In this document: one piece after another, positions 1 to 6,421 of the stretch
Position numbering within the stretch: the first letter of the stretch is position 1
Layout: each line of letters starts with the position of its first letter
Origin: Gammaproteobacteria bacterium
Lineage (GTDB): Bacteria; Pseudomonadota; Gammaproteobacteria; Xanthomonadales; Marinicellaceae
Direction: 5' to 3'
Length of the DNA: 6,421 nt
Assembly (NCBI GenBank): GCA_030426065.1
Contig: JAUHZH010000135.1
Coordinates: forward strand, 1-6,421
Made by a program: the position numbers and the translations under genes
The notes under the pieces: generated by a model
Seen by the model: only the letters and a program-made list of their open reading frames with translations
What the model was told of the DNA's origin: nothing
Database searches by the model: none

Positions 1-594
1 ATGCAAATTAACAACAGTGTCATCACAGGAAACCTCTGCGAAACTAATTATGGTGAAACTGAATCTTGTTGGGGCGGCGGCATCTTCACCTATAGCCATC
101 CATCAGAATTAACCTGCCAAAACTGTTTGATCACCAATAACCATGTCGTATCCAGCTCTGAATTCAACTCACGTGGCGGAGGAGTGTATGGAGCTGCAGT
201 TTTGTTTAACAGCATTGTTTGGGGCAACATCGCCGACAACGATGGTGTCATCACATCCAGCGAACATATTGGCAGTTCCTTGAGCGCCAGCCACACCTTG
301 ATTAAAGACCAGTTTCCGGCTGGAACCAACAACATCGACGCCACCGCACCGGGCTTTGACCCCATGTTTGTCGATGCAGTAGGAAACAATTTCCGCTTGG
401 CTGTGGGTTCACCTTTGATTGATGCCGGTGATTTCATGTCGTTACCCGCAGATGTACATGACCTCGATAACGACGGTGATGTTTCCGAAGGCGTTCCTTT
501 TGATTTGGACGGTTTCACCCGTGTCCTCGGTGCCGATGTTGACATCGGTGCCTATGAGCACCATGATTTGATTTTTAGCGGCGGGTTTGATTGA
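1..594 (+). CDS. Choice-of-anchor Q / parallel beta-helix secreted protein, 3' part (5' end outside window)
   Basis: This is the C-terminal 197 residues of what looks like an exported right-handed beta-helix protein. Glycine-rich turns (GGGIF near residue 25, GGGVY near 59) alternate with short strand motifs rich in Asn, Ile and Val (SVITGN, CLITNNH, SIVWGN), as in pectate-lyase-like and Pmp-like helices. The end matches the choice-of-anchor Q pattern: DPMFVD (120-125), FRLAVGSPLIDAGD (131-144), an Asp-rich LPAD/DLDNDGD stretch, and DIGAYE (181-186). The last nine residues, DLIFSGGFD, resemble the tail of the protein ending at 3248. The reading frame is open from base 1. The ATG there is followed directly by helix rungs with no signal peptide, so I treat it as internal and the gene as truncated by the window edge. 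The family suggests a cell-surface or extracellular role; ligand and enzymatic activity, if any, are unknown. The family call is fairly sure, the function is not. Confidence 0.82.
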   Translation: MQINNSVITGNLCETNYGETESCWGGGIFTYSHPSELTCQNCLITNNHVVSSSEFNSRGGGVYGAAVLFNSIVWGNIADNDGVITSSEHIGSSLSASHTLIKDQFPAGTNNIDATAPGFDPMFVDAVGNNFRLAVGSPLIDAGDFMSLPADVHDLDNDGDVSEGVPFDLDGFTRVLGADVDIGAYEHHDLIFSGGFD

Positions 595-597
595 AAT

Positions 598-629
598 TTT
601 CAGGCTTGAATCTGCGTTCAAGCCTGAAA
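598..629. terminator. Perfect hairpin between convergent genes, probable bidirectional terminator
   Basis: The arms TTTCAGGCTTGAA (598-610) and TTCAAGCCTGAAA (617-629) are perfectly complementary over 13 bp around a 6-base loop. The hairpin starts 4 bases after the stop of the left beta-helix gene and ends 9 bases before the stop of the convergent small-protein gene, so it can act on both transcripts. Neither side has a proper uridine tract directly after the stem. The plus strand has a T6 run only about 12 bases further on, and the minus strand has only a short ATTT. It may therefore be a weak intrinsic terminator or a 3'-end stabilising stem. Confidence 0.65.
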
Positions 630-638
630 CTCAATCCG

Positions 639-914
639 TTATTTTTTGCGTTTGTAGGAAACAAATATGCCTTCGAGGTCACTGTTTTCTGTGTACACAC
701 TGACATCGACCAATTCAAAGCCGTGCTTGGCAAAGTCGTCATGGACTTCGTTGATTTTCTTGGCCATGTGCTGGTGCTTGCCGAGTACAGTCGCTTCAAC
801 AAACACCGTCACGGCGTCTCTGCGTTCGATGTCTTCAGGAACCAATGATTTTCTGGCTTGAACAGAACTTGCCACCATCCATAACAACGCGGCGATTGCG
901 AAATGTTTTTTCAT
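639..914 (-). CDS. Small exported protein of unknown function
   Basis: This gene encodes 91 residues and I do not recognise the family. The N-terminus has a classic Sec signal peptide: basic MKKH, a hydrophobic core (FAIAALLWMVA) and a probable signal peptidase I site after VQA (residue 20). That leaves a charged mature protein of about 71 residues. The mature part reads as beta-alpha-beta-like: a TVFVEATV strand, a Lys/His/Asp-rich helix containing KKINEVHDDFAKHGF, then two strands (LVDVSVYT and GIFVSYKRKK). There is no lipobox cysteine and no further membrane segment, so a soluble periplasmic protein is most likely. The start lies 5 bases after the stop of the upstream VOC gene, and its AGGT ribosome-binding site (922-925) overlaps that stop, so translation is probably coupled. 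It is the last gene of the acpH-VOC operon. Gene reality is well supported by signal peptide and spacing; the function is unknown. Confidence 0.8.
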   Translation of the reverse strand: MKKHFAIAALLWMVASSVQARKSLVPEDIERRDAVTVFVEATVLGKHQHMAKKINEVHDDFAKHGFELVDVSVYTENSDLEGIFVSYKRKK

Positions 915-919
915 GATTA

Positions 920-1291
920 TTACCTGTGTTGATCAACCATTATGGGATTGCCGTCGGGGTCTTCCAGCATGATGCATGCCGGTCCTTGGGTGTTTTCATC
1001 GGCCTTCATCGTCAAAGTCACATCAGCCGATTGCAACGATTGTTGTATCTGTCTGACGTCATCGAATTCAGACAACTCTTGGCATTGGGCATCCCAACCG
1101 GGATTGAAGGTCAACGTGTTCTTCTCAAACATGCCCTGGAACAAGCCAATGGTGGTGTCACCATTGCGCAGGATCAACCAATTTTGATCAATCTCTCCGC
1201 CTATGGCTTCAAAGCCCAGTTTTTGGTAAAAGTCTTTCGATGCCCGGATGTCTTTGACGGCCAAACTGATGGAAAATGCGCCCAATTTCAT
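920..1291 (-). CDS. VOC family (glyoxalase/bleomycin-resistance fold) protein
   Basis: The product is 123 residues, the usual size of a single vicinal-oxygen-chelate domain made of two beta-alpha-beta-beta-beta modules. The first module carries SISLAVKDIRASKDFYQKLGF (residues 7-27, shown here without its leading Phe) and the second ends with the hallmark EDPDGNPIMVDQH (110-122). The middle contains NWLILRNGD and IGLFQGMFEKN, which I associate from memory with a bacterial VOC subgroup ending in DPDGNPI(L/M)(V/I)DQH. The positions where metal-dependent relatives have His (strand 1) and Glu (GNxIE) hold Ser and Met here, so a glyoxalase I or FosA-type metal enzyme is unlikely and the substrate is unknown. 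I chose the ATG at 1291 rather than the in-frame TTG at 1306, because a GAGGG ribosome-binding site sits 8 bases upstream of the ATG and the protein then starts at MKLGAF, just before strand 1. It follows acpH by 11 bases in the same operon. Confidence 0.88.
   Translation of the reverse strand: MKLGAFSISLAVKDIRASKDFYQKLGFEAIGGEIDQNWLILRNGDTTIGLFQGMFEKNTLTFNPGWDAQCQELSEFDDVRQIQQSLQSADVTLTMKADENTQGPACIMLEDPDGNPIMVDQHR
922..925 (-). promoter_or_regulatory. Ribosome-binding site overlapping the VOC stop codon
   Basis: On the minus strand AGGT lies 7 bases upstream of the ATG at 914 and shares bases with the TAA stop of the VOC gene (922-920). This arrangement suits translational coupling and supports the start chosen for the small exported protein. 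The motif is short, so strength is uncertain. Confidence 0.45.
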
Positions 1292-1299
1292 GATTTTAT

Positions 1300-1304
1300 C
1301 CCTC
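1300..1304 (-). promoter_or_regulatory. Ribosome-binding site of the VOC gene, overlapping the acpH stop
   Basis: GAGGG on the minus strand lies 8 bases before the ATG at 1291 and overlaps the TGA stop of acpH (1305-1303). It is the clearest Shine-Dalgarno sequence in the window. It decides the VOC start and points to translational coupling with acpH. Confidence 0.65.
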
Positions 1305-1899
1305 AAAAATCAATCATCATATCATGATTCACATGCGACATCAGTTCAGGGAAAAAATCCTGAAAATCCTTGTCTAAACTGTCATACACTTTTTCAATCG
1401 GAAACAAGTAATCACTGGTGGCCTCTTTGGCGCGTACCCGTGGTGACAAGCGCTGGTCCATGCGCTCCAAGGTGGATGCCAAACCATCCCAACTGCCATA
1501 CTGACCCAAGCGCCCCGACAGGACCAACCGGGTGACAAAGACCCGGGCTTTGTAAGGGTGGTGTTGCGCAGCGAGCAAAGCGTTGCGATGAAACTGCTGG
1601 ATATAATCGACCAAAGGGTAAGGACAATAGCGCGACCAATGGCGCGACAAAAAATGATCGTACACCACATCCATCACCACGGCACGCAAACGCCCTTGAC
1701 GTCCCAATCGACCACAACTGCGTTTGAAAACAGCATGTTGATCGGTGAACCGATCCATTTTACGATGCAAAGCCATGCCAACAGCAATCCCTTGTGGTGC
1801 GCCTGACCAAGACCGCCCTTTCAGTGGATCGGCCAATAAGTTGCCCAATTGCACATCAATGTCTTGCCCAGATAAAAAAACGTGTGCCAACCAATTCAT
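1303..1899 (-). CDS. acpH: Acyl carrier protein phosphodiesterase
   Basis: This 198-residue protein matches the AcpH family, which hydrolyses the 4'-phosphopantetheine arm from holo-acyl carrier protein to give apo-ACP, a Mn-dependent cytoplasmic reaction opposing AcpS in fatty-acid and lipid metabolism. It begins MNWLAHVFLS (E. coli MNFLAH). It has LGNLLADPLKG with Asp24 at the E. coli position, HRKMDRFTD (45-53) and the strongly conserved DHFLSRHWS (81-89), all typical of this HD-like fold. Length is close to the 193 residues of E. coli AcpH. I chose the ATG at 1899 because family members start with MN(F/W)LAH. An in-frame GTG at 1917 would add six unconserved residues. No good Shine-Dalgarno sequence precedes either start. 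It is the first gene of the minus-strand operon and is divergent from the beta-helix gene starting at 2022. Confidence 0.93.
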   Translation of the reverse strand: MNWLAHVFLSGQDIDVQLGNLLADPLKGRSWSGAPQGIAVGMALHRKMDRFTDQHAVFKRSCGRLGRQGRLRAVVMDVVYDHFLSRHWSRYCPYPLVDYIQQFHRNALLAAQHHPYKARVFVTRLVLSGRLGQYGSWDGLASTLERMDQRLSPRVRAKEATSDYLFPIEKVYDSLDKDFQDFFPELMSHVNHDMMIDF

Positions 1900-1956
1900 G
1901 GAGGTATTGAAGCACACTCACACCGAATTTGAAACCGCCCACTCCAAACTGGCTTG

Positions 1957-1987
1957 TTGACACACCATGGCTTTGATAACATGTAAT
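1957..1987 (+). promoter_or_regulatory. Putative sigma-70 promoter for the second beta-helix gene
   Basis: A perfect -35 box TTGACA (1957-1962) is followed after 19 bases by TGTAAT (1982-1987), a 5-of-6 match to the -10 consensus. The spacer is 2 bases longer than optimal. Transcription would begin near 1994, leaving an untranslated leader of about 28 bases before the ATG at 2022. That would exclude the upstream in-frame ATG at 1986 as the start. The region between 1899 and 2022 must also hold the acpH promoter on the other strand, but I could not pick out convincing boxes for it. Confidence 0.42.
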
Positions 1988-2021
1988 GACCATAAACAAT
2001 GAATTGAAAACCAAAACAAAA

Positions 2022-3248
2022 ATGAACCATCGCCACCAATTGCTGACTTCGGCCTTGCTGCTGGAACTCGGTCTGTCTTCTGTCAGCGCGGGTACCATTT
2101 TGGTGGATGGCATCACCTGTACTTTTGAAGATGCCGTACAAGCAGCCAACACCGACATGGTGGTGGGCGGTTGCTTGCCTGGCAGCGGCGATGATGAGAT
2201 CATTTTACCCATCAACGCCAACATCACCCTCTCAGACACGGCTGTGATCAGTTCAAACATCACCATTTCAGGCAATGGCTCGACCCTCGATGGTGATTCA
2301 TCACACAAAGTCATCAGCATTGACAATGGCCAAGCCAACTTGCATCAACTCAACATCATTCAAGGCAGTGACATATACAACACCGGCGCCGGCATCTCGG
2401 TTTACCAAGGTTATTTGTACCTCAATCAATCCACCGTTTCTGCCAACCAAGGTGGCGGCATCCACTTTTTTGATTCTACTGGCTTGATCAGACAATCAAC
2501 CATTGACAACAACACGACCCATTTGGCCGCTTTTTACAGCGCCGGTGTTTCTGTTGTCGCCAGCAACGTCACCATCAACCAATCCACCATCAGCAACAAC
2601 ACCACCTATGTCTCCACTTATGGCGGTGGCGGATTGCATGTGGGTGATTATTATGGTGCATCCTATGTGACTTTGATCAACAGCACTTTGACTGGCAACG
2701 AAACCAACCACAGTGGTGGCGGCTTGCTTGCTGACAGTCAATATGGCTATGGTGTCACTTTGGACTCTGCGGGCAACAGCATCGTCAACAATGATGCCGC
2801 CAGTGGTGGTGGCCTTTTCACACACGAAGCCGACACCATGCTGGCCCAAACCTTGGTGTCTGGCAACACAGATGATGTGATGACTGGTCACAACTGGTCG
2901 GCTGTTGATGGGACGTCTTTGCTTGATGCCGATAATTTATTTGGCCACCAGAACCTGTCGGGTTTGGTGGGCGTGGTCCCTGGTGCCAGCGACCTGGTTC
3001 CCAGCCAACTCAACGTCTCGAATGTGGTCAGCACCACATTGGCGGATTTGGGTGGACCCACCATGACTTTGGCCCTGCCGCCCAACAGCCCTGCACTTGA
3101 TGCCGTTTCTGGAACTTGTTTGCTTTCGACTGACCAAAGGGACATGAGCAGACCGGTGGATGGCGACTTCGACGGTTCGGCTGAATGTGACATCGGTGCA
3201 GTGGAAGCCGTGATTCCTGATTTGATTTTCGAGGACGGCTTCGACTGA
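2022..3248 (+). CDS. Exported choice-of-anchor Q / parallel beta-helix protein
   Basis: The product is 408 residues. A Sec signal peptide (MNHRHQLLTSALLLELGL, probable cleavage after VSA at residue 23) precedes CTFEDAVQAANTD (33-45) and GCLPGSGDDEIILP (50-63). These align with the CSLREA-type N-terminal element (CSLREAIxAAN ... GxDxIxLP), with the signature altered to CTFEDAV. The central part, roughly residues 65-310, is a beta-helix: repeated Asn/Ser/Thr-rich rungs such as STVSANQ, STISNNT and STLTGNE, with turns beginning GGG (GGGIH, GGGLH, GGGLL, GGGLF). The C-terminus fits choice-of-anchor Q: GGPTMTLAL (344-352), SPALDA (356-361), TDQRDMSRPVDGD (370-382), CDIGAVE (389-395). It closes with DLIFEDGFD, like the protein at 1-594. 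An ATG at 1986 is in frame but would lie upstream of the predicted transcript start, and neither start has a clear ribosome-binding site. It probably acts at the surface or outside the cell; its ligand is unknown. Confidence 0.85.
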   Translation: MNHRHQLLTSALLLELGLSSVSAGTILVDGITCTFEDAVQAANTDMVVGGCLPGSGDDEIILPINANITLSDTAVISSNITISGNGSTLDGDSSHKVISIDNGQANLHQLNIIQGSDIYNTGAGISVYQGYLYLNQSTVSANQGGGIHFFDSTGLIRQSTIDNNTTHLAAFYSAGVSVVASNVTINQSTISNNTTYVSTYGGGGLHVGDYYGASYVTLINSTLTGNETNHSGGGLLADSQYGYGVTLDSAGNSIVNNDAASGGGLFTHEADTMLAQTLVSGNTDDVMTGHNWSAVDGTSLLDADNLFGHQNLSGLVGVVPGASDLVPSQLNVSNVVSTTLADLGGPTMTLALPPNSPALDAVSGTCLLSTDQRDMSRPVDGDFDGSAECDIGAVEAVIPDLIFEDGFD

Positions 3249-3304
3249 ATCCGTTACTGATTGCCAAGAGCCTTTCCGGTGTGGCATTCAACCCGCTTAA
3301 TTGA

Positions 3305-3310
3305 TAAAAT
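3305..3310 (+). promoter_or_regulatory. Possible -10 box for mutS
   Basis: TAAAAT (3305-3310) matches 5 of 6 bases of the -10 consensus in an AT-rich patch of the 88-base gap between the beta-helix gene and mutS. The best-placed -35 hexamer, TGGCAT at 3282-3287, is poor. Transcription would start near 3317, about 20 bases before the mutS ATG. Without a good -35 box this is only a candidate; the rest of the gap shows nothing else clear. Confidence 0.25.
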
Positions 3311-3336
3311 TTTCCCTTTTCTTTCACCCAGCACCC

Positions 3337-5886
3337 ATGGCAAAAGCAGCAAAGGCATCCGGTCACACACCGATGATGCAGCAATTCCTTAAAATCAAAG
3401 CCGATTACCCAGACATGTTGCTTTTTTATCGGATGGGCGATTTTTATGAATTGTTTTTTGATGATGCATTGAAAGCCGCCAAACTGCTGGACATCACATT
3501 GACCCACCGCGGCAAGTCCAATGGTGAACCCATTCCCATGGCCGGCGTGCCCTACCACGCCGCTGACAACTACCTTGCCAAATTGGTCAAAAAAGGTTTG
3601 TCTGTGGCGATTTGTGAACAGGTGGGCGATCCAGCCACCAGCAAAGGACCGGTCGAGCGCGCTGTCCAGCGCATCATCACACCCGGTACCGTGACGGAAG
3701 AAGCCTTGATGGATGCCCACCAAGAAAACCTGTTGGTGGCGGTTCATGAGACAGCCAGCGGTTATGGCTTGGCTTATTTATCGCTGTCCAGTGGTGCATT
3801 CACGGTTCAATCCTTGCCAGATTCGGCCACCTTGGAAGCCCAATTGGCTCGCTTGAAGCCCAGTGAGTTGTTACTCAAAGAAAACAGTGATTTGTTGGCA
3901 TTGTTTGAACAACGTCCTTGTGTTGCTCGCCCCGCTTGGGATTTTGATGCTGAATCGGCCAACCATGCCATCAAACAACTTTATGGTGTCCATGACCTGT
4001 CTGGATTTGGCATCCAAGGCCACGAGGCCTTCATTGCCGCCGCTGGCGCTTTGTTGCAGTACGTCAACCACACCCAAAAAACCGCCCTCAAACACATCCA
4101 GGGCATTCACATCGAATTGCTCGATGATTATTTGCACATCGACGCCAACTCCAGAAAAAACTTGGAAATCGATCACCATGCCGATGGTTTGGATGAATTG
4201 ACCCTGTGTGGCTTTCTGGACCAATGTGCCACCGCCATGGGTTCACGAAAATTGCGTCGTTGGATCAAGCAGCCCTTGCGTGATCGTGTGATACTGAATG
4301 GCCGCTTGGATGCCATTGAAACCTTACTCGGTGCACACATTCAAGAAACCCTGTCCCAACAAATGAAAGGGATTGCCGACATAGAACGGATTGTGACCCG
4401 AATTGCCTTGGGTACTGCCCGGCCGCGGGATTTGGTGGCATTGCGGGAATCTTTGTCTGCAGTCGAAGAGATAAAAGACACATTGTCACAAGCTGACATC
4501 GCCTTATCAGAAGTCACGGATGAGCTGAATCATCACCCCGACGTCATCGCGCTGCTGACACAAGCCATCAAAGAAAATCCACCTGTGGTGATTCGTGATG
4601 GCGGCGTGGTTGCCGACGGTTATGACAGTGAATTGGATGAGCTGCGCCAAATCAGCACCGACGCCGGCCAATACATGTTGGATTTTGAAGCCCAAGAACA
4701 GGAGAACAGTGGCATCAGCGGTTTGAAAGTGGGCTACAACCGCGTTCATGGCTACTACATCGAAATTTCTAAAATTCACAGCGACAAGGCACCAGAACAC
4801 TACATCCGACGACAAACTTTGAAAGCAGTGGAGCGTTACACCACCCCTGAGTTGAAACAGTTTGAACAAAAAGTCCTGTCCAGCAAAGACAAGTCATTGG
4901 CGTATGAAAAACAACTGTATGCCGAATTACTGACCACACTGGCCAAAGACACGGTGTCATTACAAGCCTGTGCATCGGCCATCAGTCAGTTGGATTGTCT
5001 GGCCAATTTAGCCGAACGTGCCTTGACCCAAAACTTTTGCAAACCCCAGCTGGTCCAACAACACACCATCGACATCAAACAAGGTCGTCATCCTGTGGTT
5101 GAAACAATTCAAGACACACCTTTTGAGCCGAATGATTTGATCCTGGATGGTGAACGCAAAATGTTGATCATCACTGGCCCCAACATGGGTGGTAAATCAA
5201 CCTACATGCGACAATCAGCGATCATTGTTCTGATGGCCTGCATCGGATCCTATGTGCCAGCGACTTCAGCCACCATTGGTGATGTCGACCGCATATTCAC
5301 CCGCATCGGCGCGGGTGACGATTTGACGCGTGGACGCTCAACCTTCATGGTCGAAATGTCGGAAACAGCGCACATCTTGCACAATGCGACGGAAAAATCT
5401 CTGGTGTTGATGGATGAAATCGGCCGCGGAACCAGCACCTATGATGGCCTGTCCTTGGCGCAAGCCTGTGCCGTCCACCTGGCCAATCACAACCAATCCT
5501 TTTGCCTGTTTGCCACCCACTATTTTGAAATAACGGCCCTGGCGGATGAGCTCATCGCCGTGGACAATGTCCATTTGAATGCGGTGGAACACGGTGAAGG
5601 CATTGTCTTCTTGCACAACGTCAAGCCAGGCGCTGCCAACAAAAGCTATGGTTTACAAGTGGCTGCTTTGGCTGGCCTCCCCTCATCTGCATTGCAGCAA
5701 GCCAAAGCTTACCTCAAACATTTGGAAAACAGTCCCAGTGGCCAACAACCGGTCCAAACCAGTTTGTTTGAAATCAGCGAACCACAAACATCTGCCGTTG
5801 AGAAAAAACTGGCACAAATCAACCCAGATGACTTGACCCCAAGGCAAGCTCTAGATTTGGTTTATCAGCTAAAACAGATGAAATAA
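3337..5886 (+). CDS. mutS: DNA mismatch repair protein MutS
   Basis: MutS binds base mismatches and small loops, forms an ATP-driven sliding clamp and recruits MutL to start strand-directed repair. The 849-residue product is close to the 853 of E. coli and shares its numbering at every key site. These are the mismatch-reading FYRMGDFYE with Phe36 and Glu38, Walker A GPNMGGKST with Lys620, Walker B LVLMDEIGRG with Asp693 and Glu694, and FATHYFE with His728. By that numbering, mismatch-binding, connector, core/lever with inserted clamp, and ATPase domains are all present. Near the C-terminus QTSLF (807-811) fits a beta-clamp-binding motif, and DDLTPRQALDLVYQLK matches the tetramerisation segment. 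The ATG at 3337 gives MAKAAKASGHTPMMQQ, which aligns with the E. coli start; an in-frame TTG at 3301 would add 12 unconserved residues. No obvious Shine-Dalgarno sequence precedes it. The gene is intact and not hypermutator-like. Confidence 0.98.
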   Translation: MAKAAKASGHTPMMQQFLKIKADYPDMLLFYRMGDFYELFFDDALKAAKLLDITLTHRGKSNGEPIPMAGVPYHAADNYLAKLVKKGLSVAICEQVGDPATSKGPVERAVQRIITPGTVTEEALMDAHQENLLVAVHETASGYGLAYLSLSSGAFTVQSLPDSATLEAQLARLKPSELLLKENSDLLALFEQRPCVARPAWDFDAESANHAIKQLYGVHDLSGFGIQGHEAFIAAAGALLQYVNHTQKTALKHIQGIHIELLDDYLHIDANSRKNLEIDHHADGLDELTLCGFLDQCATAMGSRKLRRWIKQPLRDRVILNGRLDAIETLLGAHIQETLSQQMKGIADIERIVTRIALGTARPRDLVALRESLSAVEEIKDTLSQADIALSEVTDELNHHPDVIALLTQAIKENPPVVIRDGGVVADGYDSELDELRQISTDAGQYMLDFEAQEQENSGISGLKVGYNRVHGYYIEISKIHSDKAPEHYIRRQTLKAVERYTTPELKQFEQKVLSSKDKSLAYEKQLYAELLTTLAKDTVSLQACASAISQLDCLANLAERALTQNFCKPQLVQQHTIDIKQGRHPVVETIQDTPFEPNDLILDGERKMLIITGPNMGGKSTYMRQSAIIVLMACIGSYVPATSATIGDVDRIFTRIGAGDDLTRGRSTFMVEMSETAHILHNATEKSLVLMDEIGRGTSTYDGLSLAQACAVHLANHNQSFCLFATHYFEITALADELIAVDNVHLNAVEHGEGIVFLHNVKPGAANKSYGLQVAALAGLPSSALQQAKAYLKHLENSPSGQQPVQTSLFEISEPQTSAVEKKLAQINPDDLTPRQALDLVYQLKQMK

Positions 5887-5897
5887 TTGGGTGTGTA

Positions 5898-5939
5898 TTG
5901 AACCTGTACAAAGGTATTTTGGGCTTTGTACAGGTTCAA
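5898..5939. terminator. Long perfect hairpin between convergent mutS and TonB-like gene
   Basis: The arms TTGAACCTGTACAAAG (5898-5913) and CTTTGTACAGGTTCAA (5924-5939) pair perfectly over 16 bp around a 10-base loop. The stem starts 11 bases after the mutS stop and ends 10 bases before the stop of the convergent TonB-like gene. On the plus strand it is followed by A-rich sequence and on the minus strand by TACACACCC, so neither direction has the uridine tract of a standard intrinsic terminator. It probably ends or protects both transcripts. Confidence 0.65.
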
Positions 5940-5949
5940 AAAGATGAAA

Positions 5950-6421
<472 letters not shown>

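Noticed and set aside
1..3. ATG at the first base as a true gene start
   Set aside because: The frame has no signal peptide and begins inside beta-helix rungs, whereas the related gene at 2022 has an N-terminal signal and cap. The window edge most likely falls inside the gene.
633..641. AATCCGTTA found just after both beta-helix genes (633-641 and 3248-3256)
   Set aside because: A nine-base match in two short spacers, at different distances from the stops and in one case overlapping another gene's stop, is best treated as coincidence.
926..1327. 133-codon plus-strand open frame
   Set aside because: It lies antisense to the VOC gene, which has clear family motifs and a ribosome-binding site; the plus-frame product resembles nothing.
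1856..2338. 160-codon minus-strand open frame
   Set aside because: It overlaps the start of acpH and the signal-peptide region of the beta-helix gene on the opposite strand, without motifs or a start signal.
3257..3290. Possible terminator hairpin after the second beta-helix gene
   Set aside because: Only TGCCA and TGGCA pair, separated by a 15-base loop and with no T-run. This is too weak to call.
3028..3747. 239-codon minus-strand open frame across the beta-helix/mutS junction
   Set aside because: It is antisense to the ends of two well-supported genes and shows no family motifs. It is rich in Cys, His and Phe, as shadow frames often are.

Overview
The window looks like a chromosomal segment of a moderate-GC gammaproteobacterium. 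MutS keeps Escherichia coli residue numbering through its ATPase, and the ACP phosphodiesterase is clearly of the gammaproteobacterial AcpH type. Secreted parallel beta-helix proteins ending in an IFxxGFD tail remind me of Marinicella and related marine or Xanthomonadales-like lineages. That genus-level guess is from memory and is weak. There are no RNA genes, CRISPR arrays, insertion sequences or phage genes, and no gap above about 125 bases without a gene.

Layout, left to right. (1) The 3' end of a plus-strand gene for a secreted beta-helix, choice-of-anchor Q type protein (1-594). (2) A perfect hairpin at a convergent junction (598-629). (3) A tight minus-strand operon, transcribed right to left: acpH (1899-1303), a VOC/glyoxalase-fold protein (1291-920) and a small secreted protein of unknown function (914-639). 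The two downstream genes have ribosome-binding sites that overlap the preceding stop codon. (4) A short divergent promoter region. (5) A complete second plus-strand beta-helix, choice-of-anchor Q protein (2022-3248) with a signal peptide and the same kind of C-terminal tail as the first. (6) mutS (3337-5886), full length with every key residue present. (7) A second perfect hairpin at a convergent junction (5898-5939). (8) The 3' part of a minus-strand TonB-type energy transducer (5950 to beyond 6421). Its linker is an uninterrupted Glu-Pro repeat of at least 57 residues, encoded by a 6-bp/12-bp tandem repeat.

Functionally this is mostly housekeeping (mismatch repair, ACP prosthetic-group turnover) mixed with cell-envelope functions (two exported beta-helix proteins, a small exported protein, a TonB-like transducer). 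I see no clear evidence of a new multi-gene system. The points most worth following up are the very long Glu-Pro microsatellite in the TonB-like gene, the shared DLIFxxGFD tail on the two exported proteins, and the uncharacterised exported protein translationally coupled to the acpH-VOC operon.
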